Shown here one piece after another: positions 6,156 to 10,913 of a DNA stretch of 10,913 nucleotides. Source of the DNA: an uncultured Lachnospiraceae bacterium. GTDB taxonomy: Bacteria; Bacillota; Clostridia; Lachnospirales; Lachnospiraceae. The notes beneath the pieces were generated by a model, which did no database searches, had not been told where the DNA came from, and saw only the letters and a list, made by a program, of their open reading frames with translations. A program made the position numbers and the translations under genes. Location: positions 1 through 10,913 of the forward strand of contig CAJTJZ010000082.1 of NCBI GenBank assembly GCA_910576895.1. The letters are read 5' to 3'. Position 1 is the stretch's first letter. Every line of letters begins with the position of its first letter.

Positions 6156-7784
6156 CTAATCAATATATTCAATCTCTGCATGAACTCCCAGTCTTTTTAA
6201 ATCTAACTGTCTTAAATCCAAAAACTCTCCTTCTTCGAGAGCACTTGTAATCAATTTTGTACTTACTTGTACTTTCTTCTTTAATATTGTTTCAATCACT
6301 GTTTCAATTTCTTTTAAATGTTCTTGTGTATTTACAAAACCTTCTGCTGTTTTATCATGAAATACAAGCAACAGTTGATGATCATTTCCAACAGAAGGTC
6401 TTGCATTTAAAAGCATACTCTTTAATCCTCCCTTTAATCTACCAATAACAGCACTCCATTGCCCCGCAAGTGCTGCCAATTCTTCTGGAACAGCAGGTTC
6501 TAAACAAACAGGAGAAAGCTCTCTATTTGCTGTAATATTTTCGTTTTCTGTAAGCACTTTTGTTTCCATAGAAGATAATTTCTTTTCTAATAGACCTTGC
6601 AATTGTTCTTTTGAAATCATAGCACTTTGTTCTAATCTTTCCTCTAAAACATGAAGCCGTTCCTCTATATTTTCAAGCCCATGAGAACTCTCCATTTGAG
6701 GACGGCATAATTTAACAAATGCAATTTCTATCAGAACCCTCTTTTGTGTTGCATATTTTATTTGTCCAGAAAGTTCCGATAAAATACGAATATAATGGAT
6801 CACTGTTTCCACAGAAAGACGCTTTGCCATTTCTTTTAATGCATTTCTTTGTTCTGTGGAAACATCAATAAGCTCTTCTGCCTGATCCGATGTTTGTAAA
6901 AGTAGTAAATTTCTTAAATACCAGATAAAATCTACAACAAACTGTGATAAATCCCTTCCCATAATAATCATATGCTCTAAAAGCTCTACAATTCTTGTAA
7001 TATCTTGTTGTAAGACATATTCCAAGAGATGATAAAAAATATCAGTATCAACAGCTCCTAAAACATCTAATACCATATCATAACTTAGTTTTTGTCCAAA
7101 ATAAAAAGCAATACATTGATCATATAAACTAAGTGCATCACGCATAGAACCATCTGCAGCTTTCGCCACATACTGCAATGCCCTATCCTCTGCTTCCACT
7201 CCTTCTCTTTCGGAAAGCTCCTTTAATCTAGCAAAAATAGTATTTACTGTAATTCTGCGAAAATCAAAGCGTTGACAACGGGAAAGAATTGTTACTGGAA
7301 TTTTATGCACTTCTGTTGTTGCTAAAATAAACATCACATAGCTTGGTGGTTCTTCTAGTGTTTTTAATAATGCATTAAATGCTCCAATAGATAGCATATG
7401 CACCTCATCAATAATATAAACCCGAAACTTTCCCTGTGTTGGTGAATAACGTACTTCTTCCACAATTCTGCGAATATCTTCTACACTATTATTTGATGCA
7501 GCATCCAGTTCAACTACATTCATAGAGTTTCCAGTAAGAATAGCACGACAGGAAGCACAGGTATTGCATGGACTGCCATCCCTTGGCTGCTCACAATTGA
7601 CTGCTTTTGCCATAATTTTTGCCATCGTTGTCTTTCCTGTTCCACGTGTACCAGTAAACAAATAAGCATGTCCAATGCGTCCTGTACGAACTTGATTACG
7701 AAGTGCTGTCACAATAGGCTCTTGTCCTTTTACTTCCTCAAAATCTTTCGGACGAAATTTCCGATACAATGCTGTATATGGCAT
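6156..7784 (-). CDS. dnaX: DNA polymerase III subunit gamma/tau
   Basis: DnaX is the clamp-loader ATPase of the replisome. The 542-residue protein shows Walker A TGTRGTGKT (44-52), a zinc-binding cluster (C64, C73, C76, C79), VELDAASNNSVEDIR (91-105), Walker B VYIIDEVHM (122-130), FNALLKTLEEPP (136-147), sensor 1 LATTE (154-158) and the SRC arginine-finger motif (168-170). A charged coiled-coil stretch lies around 375-415, followed by a divergent C-terminal part consistent with a tau-type tail. Length is close to the Bacillus protein. No obvious programmed-frameshift heptamer was noticed. The ATG follows AGGGGGA, which overlaps the pfkA stop codon 8 nt upstream, so dnaX is expected to be translated from the pfkA message. 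Confidence 0.96.
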   Translation of the reverse strand: MPYTALYRKFRPKDFEEVKGQEPIVTALRNQVRTGRIGHAYLFTGTRGTGKTTMAKIMAKAVNCEQPRDGSPCNTCASCRAILTGNSMNVVELDAASNNSVEDIRRIVEEVRYSPTQGKFRVYIIDEVHMLSIGAFNALLKTLEEPPSYVMFILATTEVHKIPVTILSRCQRFDFRRITVNTIFARLKELSEREGVEAEDRALQYVAKAADGSMRDALSLYDQCIAFYFGQKLSYDMVLDVLGAVDTDIFYHLLEYVLQQDITRIVELLEHMIIMGRDLSQFVVDFIWYLRNLLLLQTSDQAEELIDVSTEQRNALKEMAKRLSVETVIHYIRILSELSGQIKYATQKRVLIEIAFVKLCRPQMESSHGLENIEERLHVLEERLEQSAMISKEQLQGLLEKKLSSMETKVLTENENITANRELSPVCLEPAVPEELAALAGQWSAVIGRLKGGLKSMLLNARPSVGNDHQLLLVFHDKTAEGFVNTQEHLKEIETVIETILKKKVQVSTKLITSALEEGEFLDLRQLDLKRLGVHAEIEYID

Positions 7785-7792
7785 GAATCCCC

Positions 7793-8869
7793 CTAATCTC
7801 CAAAGCAGATACCAAGACCTTTTGCTTCCTTAATCATACTACTTTCTGGTGATACCATTTTTAACTTCCCTGCTACATCTGCAAGTGGAACAGGAATAAT
7901 TTCATTATTTCTAATTCCTACCATATAGCCATATTGTTTCTTTTTAATAAGTTCTGCTGCCGCTGCACCAAGACGGCTAGAAATCACGCGGTCATAAGCA
8001 CATGGGCTGCCACCACGCTGTGTATGCCCCGGAATGGTAACACGAATTTCCTGCCCTGTCTTTTCTTCAATCTCTTTTCCGATTTTATAAGAAACCGATG
8101 GGAATGGACTTTTTTCCTGCTTTGCTTTTAATTCCTTTTTAGAAAGCTTTGCATCTTCCTTTGAAATCGCTCCTTCTGCTACAGCAAGAATGGAAAATCT
8201 CTTTCCTGCATTTGTACGCTTATTAATTGCATCTACTACAGAATTAATATCATATGGAATTTCAGGAATTAAAATAATATCAGCACCTCCTGCAATTCCA
8301 GCATGCAATGTCAACCAGCCTACTTTATGCCCCATAACTTCAACAATAAAGACACGTCCATGCGAAGCTGCTGTTGTATGAATACAGTCAATCGCATCCG
8401 TTGCAATATTTACAGCACTTTGAAAACCAAATGTCATATCCGTACCATAAATATCATTATCAATTGTTTTTGGCAGTGTTACTACATTAAGTCCTTCCTG
8501 ACTTAGCAAATTCGCTGTTTTATGTGTGCCATTTCCACCAAGAATTACAAGACAATCAAGCTTTAACTTTTTATACGTATCTTTCATAGCCTTTACCTTG
8601 TCAAGCCCATTTTCATCCAATGTCCGCATTAATTTAAATGGCTGGCGAGATGTTCCAATAATCGTTCCACCCTCTGTCAAAATACCTGAAAATTCCTTTG
8701 GCTTCATTAATTTATAATTTCCATAAATCAATCCCTTATAGCCCTCCAGAATACCATAAATCTCTACATCTTTTCCATACTCCTCATATAAGGATTTTGC
8801 TACTCCTCTCATGGTTGCGTTTAAACTTTGGCAGTCACCGCCACTTGTAAGTAATGCAAATCTTTTCAT
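7793..8869 (-). CDS. pfkA: 6-phosphofructokinase
   Basis: The enzyme phosphorylates fructose 6-phosphate to fructose 1,6-bisphosphate in glycolysis. The 358-residue protein has the family motifs in order: TSGGDCQSLNATMRG (8-22), GGNGT (111-115), catalytic PKTIDND (133-139), VEVMGHKVGWL (176-186), AEGA (231-234) and PGHTQRGGSPCAYDR (280-294). The E. coli position-104 equivalent is Gly (G114), typical of ATP users; the position-124 equivalent is Lys (K134), typical of PPi users. That mix is known in the longer group III enzymes, so ATP dependence is likely but not certain. GGNGT has Asn where E. coli has Asp103. The ATG is preceded by AGGAGG at 6 nt. It heads the operon with dnaX, yaaK and recR. 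Confidence 0.94.
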   Translation of the reverse strand: MKRFALLTSGGDCQSLNATMRGVAKSLYEEYGKDVEIYGILEGYKGLIYGNYKLMKPKEFSGILTEGGTIIGTSRQPFKLMRTLDENGLDKVKAMKDTYKKLKLDCLVILGGNGTHKTANLLSQEGLNVVTLPKTIDNDIYGTDMTFGFQSAVNIATDAIDCIHTTAASHGRVFIVEVMGHKVGWLTLHAGIAGGADIILIPEIPYDINSVVDAINKRTNAGKRFSILAVAEGAISKEDAKLSKKELKAKQEKSPFPSVSYKIGKEIEEKTGQEIRVTIPGHTQRGGSPCAYDRVISSRLGAAAAELIKKKQYGYMVGIRNNEIIPVPLADVAGKLKMVSPESSMIKEAKGLGICFGD

Positions 8870-8886
8870 ACCTATCCTCCTGTTCT

Positions 8887-8898
8887 GCCGCTTGCGGC
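8887..8898 (-). promoter_or_regulatory. Small GC-rich hairpin before the pfkA ribosome binding site
   Basis: GCCGCTTGCGGC is a perfect palindrome (GCCG-CAAG-CGGC when read as minus-strand RNA). It lies in the pfkA leader, 6 nt before AGGAGG. It stands out in otherwise AT-rich DNA and could stabilise the leader or modulate translation. On the plus strand it is followed by TTTTTC, but no plus-strand gene precedes it. Confidence 0.35.
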
Positions 8899-8961
8899 TT
8901 TTTCACTCTCTGCCTAAAATTGCAGATAGCAATTTATAAAATAGAAATTTTTAACATTCTT

Positions 8962-8991
8962 ATTGTAACATATCCTATATAAAAATGTAAA
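8962..8991 (-). promoter_or_regulatory. Promoter of the pfkA-dnaX-yaaK-recR operon
   Basis: On the minus strand TTTACA (8986-8991) is followed after 18 bp by TACAAT (8962-8967). Transcription would begin near 8955, giving a leader of about 85 nt with the small GC hairpin. No other promoter of similar quality is seen up to recR, so it may serve all four genes. Confidence 0.6.
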
Positions 8992-9000
8992 GAAAGGAAA

Positions 9001-9033
9001 GAAAAAGACATCTGTTTTTTCAGATGCCTTTTC
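9001..9033 (-). terminator. Bidirectional intrinsic terminator after the NlpC/P60 gene
   Basis: On the minus strand GGCATCTG and CAGATGTC pair as an 8-bp stem (one G-U) around a six-A loop, followed by TTTTTCTTTCC. On the plus strand the same stem is followed by TTTTCTC. It lies about 80 bp after the stop of the NlpC/P60 gene and just upstream of the pfkA promoter, insulating the operon. Confidence 0.85.
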
Positions 9034-9113
9034 TCTACTTTAATCTATTTGTCTACTTTTATATATTCTTTGTAAATATCTATTTCTTATTTTTATTCTT
9101 TTATGTTTTTATT

Positions 9114-10094
9114 CTATTTCGTTGGTCTGCCTATAAACGCAATGCGACCACCGCTATTGCTTCCTGTTCTATAAGGATTTCTAACAACATTTGTTCCTGA
9201 TGCTTCAATCATAGTTGCAGAAAGAATTGTTTCTCCTGTTTCTTCATCAAGTTCCATTTCATATCCTTCAAACATAGCTACATGATAAATATTTTTATAT
9301 CTTCCATTATCTACATCTTTCGTATAAAAAATCAAATCCCCCGGTAAAAGTTTTCCAACTGATAATTCTGTAGCAGAACTTGCCAATGCCTTTCCATTTT
9401 CCTCACACCATAGACCTTGATCTGCTGCCGTTGGTGCCCAAGATTCATCACCAAATGTAATACCATAAGGACTATAAGAACGCCAAACTAAAGAACTGCA
9501 ATCATAGTATCCTTTTTTCATACGTTTTGATTGACTATAGACTGCTCCCAATGCATTTCTTGCCTTCTTTACTGCTTTATAAGCTTTCTTTTTACAAACA
9601 GATATATAATATTGATATATTGTTTCTGTATTTTCCGTTTCTTCTAACTCCTCATTTTCGGTTTCATCTTCCTGTGTTTGGCCAAAAATACTACTACCAG
9701 TAAAAATAGAAGCATTTTCCGTTTGGTCAAAATCTATTGCTGTTTCATCTGTATTTACAATTGCTGTCACCATAGCATTTCCAACTTTTAGTGGAATCAG
9801 TTCACCATCTGGTCCAATATCTAAAACTTCTGGACGATCTACACTCCAAGTAATTTCTCCTTCTACATCCTCCAAATCAAGAAACTGTTCTGTCTGCCCT
9901 TTATAAACAGTTGCAACACAAACTGTATCAGAACCATCTTCTGAGATTTCCTCTTCATCTCCCCAAAATGTCCATGTTGTTGCTGCACAAGAAGATAACT
10001 GTGCCATAGATGCAAGTATAGATGCTGTCAACAAAACGGTTGTTGCTTTCAATATTATGATTCCTCTTTGATACCATCTGTTCCTTCTTATCAT
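9114..10094 (-). CDS. Secreted NlpC/P60 peptidoglycan endopeptidase with Ig-like (BIG2-type) domain
   Basis: The 326-residue protein likely cleaves peptide bonds in the cell-wall stem. It has a signal sequence (basic start, hydrophobic 11-31) ending in LSSC (33-36), which fits a lipobox and would make it a lipoprotein anchored at C36. Residues about 57-113 look like a bacterial Ig-like domain (VYKGQTEQF, ITWSVDRPEVLDI, GNAMVTAIVN). An acidic linker (114-160) precedes the C-terminal NlpC/P60 domain with catalytic Cys199 in YDCSSLVW, LLPGDLIFY (249-257) and His271 in YHVAMFEG. The usual third polar residue appears to be Glu297 (MIEAS). The ATG is preceded by AAAGGAG about 11 nt upstream. It is monocistronic, with its own promoter (10178-10206) and terminator. 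Confidence 0.88.
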   Translation of the reverse strand: MIRRNRWYQRGIIILKATTVLLTASILASMAQLSSCAATTWTFWGDEEEISEDGSDTVCVATVYKGQTEQFLDLEDVEGEITWSVDRPEVLDIGPDGELIPLKVGNAMVTAIVNTDETAIDFDQTENASIFTGSSIFGQTQEDETENEELEETENTETIYQYYISVCKKKAYKAVKKARNALGAVYSQSKRMKKGYYDCSSLVWRSYSPYGITFGDESWAPTAADQGLWCEENGKALASSATELSVGKLLPGDLIFYTKDVDNGRYKNIYHVAMFEGYEMELDEETGETILSATMIEASGTNVVRNPYRTGSNSGGRIAFIGRPTK

Positions 10095-10177
10095 ATGAAG
10101 ACATACTCCTTTTTATTTCTTATTTATTCCTTATAAAAATTTTTTCTTTTTACTGACATTTTAAGCTCTTGTAACAA

Positions 10178-10206
10178 ATTCTATCATACTTATTTTTATT
10201 TTACAA
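10178..10206 (-). promoter_or_regulatory. Promoter of the NlpC/P60 gene
   Basis: On the minus strand TTGTAA (10201-10206) and TAGAAT (10178-10183) are separated by 17 bp. Transcription would begin near 10171, leaving a leader of about 75 nt before the ATG. Confidence 0.65.
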
Positions 10207-10594
10207 CATTTTTTTACAGAAAGTTCAAAAGTTTTTAAGATTTTGTTGCATTCTCTGTCTTTTTTATAATATTTAGAAAAAAATTATAGCGAACCTGTTG
10301 CAAAGAAAATATTAGAATAAATTGAGATATATCACAAAGCAAGAAATACAAAAAAATATAGCGATATTTGCGAAAACTATGGAAACTTTTTCCTAATTAT
10401 CTATAATTTTTTTATTATCTAATCATTGCTAAAAACAATAAAGAAAAAGAGAGAAATCACACATTATTTATTTTTATTTTATTTAAAAAATGGCATGGAA
10501 TGTTAGATACAATCTTTTTCTTCTGAAATAACTTTATCTTACTAAGAAACCTATTTTATGATAAGATAATGGAAAAAGAAAAGGAAGGTGAACT
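10207..10594. other. AT-rich intergenic region
   Basis: This stretch of nearly 390 bp holds no convincing reading frame. An inverted repeat TTATCTTA (10534-10541) / TAAGATAA (10562-10569), with a 20-bp spacer, lies just upstream of the broken nuclease gene and may be a hairpin or operator. The octamer TATAGCGA occurs at about 10286 and 10357. A ribosome binding site AAGGAAGG (10581-10588) serves the nuclease remnant. No strong plus-strand promoter was recognised. Confidence 0.5.
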
Positions 10595-10611
10595 ATAGCT
10601 TCTGTCAATAC

Positions 10612-10619
10612 CCCTTATG
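10612..10619 (+). repeat. Target-site duplication, left copy
   Basis: CCCTTATG directly flanks the left end of the inserted element and recurs at its right end. Joining the flanks with a single copy restores the nuclease reading frame. If the outer G/C pair is counted as part of the terminal repeat, the duplication would instead be the 6 bp CCTTAT. Confidence 0.85.
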
Positions 10620-10773
10620 TTTGAGTTTCCCCATTTTTTCCAGCCTGCTTTCTGAAAAACCGCATAAATACGAAACGAATGAGGAATCGTCAGTTGTGAT
10701 TGCCCCTTTTGTGGAAAATATAGATTTTATGCAGGTTTCAGAGGTGCACATTTAAAAAATGGGGAAACTCAAA
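10620..10773 (+). mobile_element. MITE-like non-autonomous element, 154 bp
   Basis: The element has perfect 20-bp terminal inverted repeats, TTTGAGTTTCCCCATTTTTT at 10620-10639 and its reverse complement at 10754-10773. A second, imperfect inverted repeat begins exactly 31 bp from each end: TCTGAAAAACCGCATAAA at 10651-10668 and, on the other strand, TCTGAAACCTGCATAAA at 10742-10726. The element is flanked by CCCTTATG duplications and encodes no transposase, so it must be moved by an element elsewhere. An 8-bp duplication is compatible with several insertion-sequence families; none is assigned here. It disrupts the N-terminal coding part of the nuclease gene. Confidence 0.88.
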
Positions 10774-10781
10774 CCCTTATG
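10774..10781 (+). repeat. Target-site duplication, right copy
   Basis: The second copy of CCCTTATG lies immediately after the right terminal repeat. The interrupted frame resumes inside it (TAT GAT GAC, residues YDD). Confidence 0.85.
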
Positions 10782-10913
10782 ATGACGTTTTTCGTACTTT
10801 ATTAAATGATTGTAGTAAATTAATCCTTCCTGTGGTTAATGAAATATTTGGAGAACACTATACAGGAGAAGAAACAATTCTTTTTTCTCCCAATGAACAT
10901 TTTATAAATCAAC

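Larger units (their letters stand above)
10595..10913 (+). pseudogene. Rpn/PD-(D/E)XK-type nuclease (putative transposase), 5' part, broken by an insertion
   Basis: If the insert at 10620-10773 and one copy of CCCTTATG are removed, the reading frame runs from ATA (10595) as ASVNTPYDDVFRTLLND and continues through KLILPVVNEIFGEHY and LFSPNEHFINQ to the window edge. This matches the N-terminus of the Rpn-type recombination-promoting nuclease/putative transposase proteins (PDDEXK_2) that are multicopy in Lachnospiraceae. AAGGAAGG lies 6 nt before the ATA, exactly where an ATG is expected, and an in-frame TGA at 10589 excludes an earlier start. The insert introduces TGA at codon 10. After it the frame is open from 10724, but no ATG, GTG or TTG precedes the homologous region. 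The gene continues past the right edge. The family call is from recognition of the N-terminus only. Confidence 0.75.

Noticed and set aside
822..8717. Short plus-strand frames of 60-78 codons opposite the minus-strand genes (for example at 822, 2990, 3001, 6050, 7934, 8190)
   Set aside because: All lie opposite well-supported genes, have compositions expected of reverse-strand reading, and lack ribosome binding sites.
8887..8905. Plus-strand terminator at the palindrome before pfkA
   Set aside because: The stem is only 4-5 bp and no plus-strand gene lies upstream, so it is listed only as a possible leader element.
10683..10798. Frame across the right half of the MITE reading CDCPFCGKYRFYAGF, resembling a zinc-finger start
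   Set aside because: It is closed upstream by TGA at 10680, has no start codon or ribosome binding site, and ends soon after the element. It could be a chance match or a faint remnant of a parent element, but too little supports it.

Overview
The window is AT-rich DNA from a low-GC Firmicute, most likely a member of the Lachnospiraceae (class Clostridia). The evidence is the combination of a DUF5711 protein, a CvpA protein, a YyaC spore-type protease, a LysM membrane protein and the start of an Rpn/PD-(D/E)XK-type nuclease of the form common in that family, together with the order pfkA-dnaX-yaaK(ebfC)-recR. This assignment rests on family knowledge and was not checked by a search. Almost every gene lies on the minus strand. 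Only the yyaC gene and the broken nuclease gene at the right edge are on the plus strand.

Left part (1-2730, minus strand). The first bases are the 5' end of a 16S rRNA gene that runs out of the window to the left. It is preceded by about 450 bp of leader with two well-formed tandem promoters. Directly upstream, with no visible terminator, lies a two-gene unit: a DUF5711 membrane-anchored protein followed by a CvpA-family membrane protein. Their probable promoter lies about 290 bp upstream of the DUF5711 start, so the message should carry a long leader. That leader contains four tandem, hairpin-forming repeat units of about 44 bp.

Middle part (2727-5185). A minus-strand gene encodes a membrane protein with a cytoplasmic domain that looks like a catalytically dead JAB/MPN fold, one transmembrane segment, a charged linker and a C-terminal LysM domain. 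A 346-bp divergent gap with DnaA-box-like sequences separates it from the plus-strand yyaC gene, which begins with TTG. yyaC ends at a strong intrinsic terminator that abuts the end of recR.

Right-centre (5184-9033, minus strand). pfkA, dnaX, yaaK and recR form a tight operon with gaps of 8 and 19 nt and a 1-nt overlap, driven from a promoter upstream of pfkA. Glycolysis and replication/recombination functions are thus co-transcribed. A bidirectional terminator separates this operon from the next gene.

Right part (9114-10913). A minus-strand gene encodes a secreted, possibly lipid-anchored NlpC/P60 cell-wall hydrolase with its own promoter. Beyond it is AT-rich intergenic DNA, then the start of an Rpn-like nuclease gene. 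Its ATG appears to have become ATA, and a 154-bp non-autonomous element (MITE) is inserted after eight codons. The element has perfect 20-bp terminal inverted repeats and a probable 8-bp target duplication. This inserted element, the tandem hairpin repeats in the DUF5711 leader and the degenerate MPN-LysM protein are the least ordinary contents of the window.
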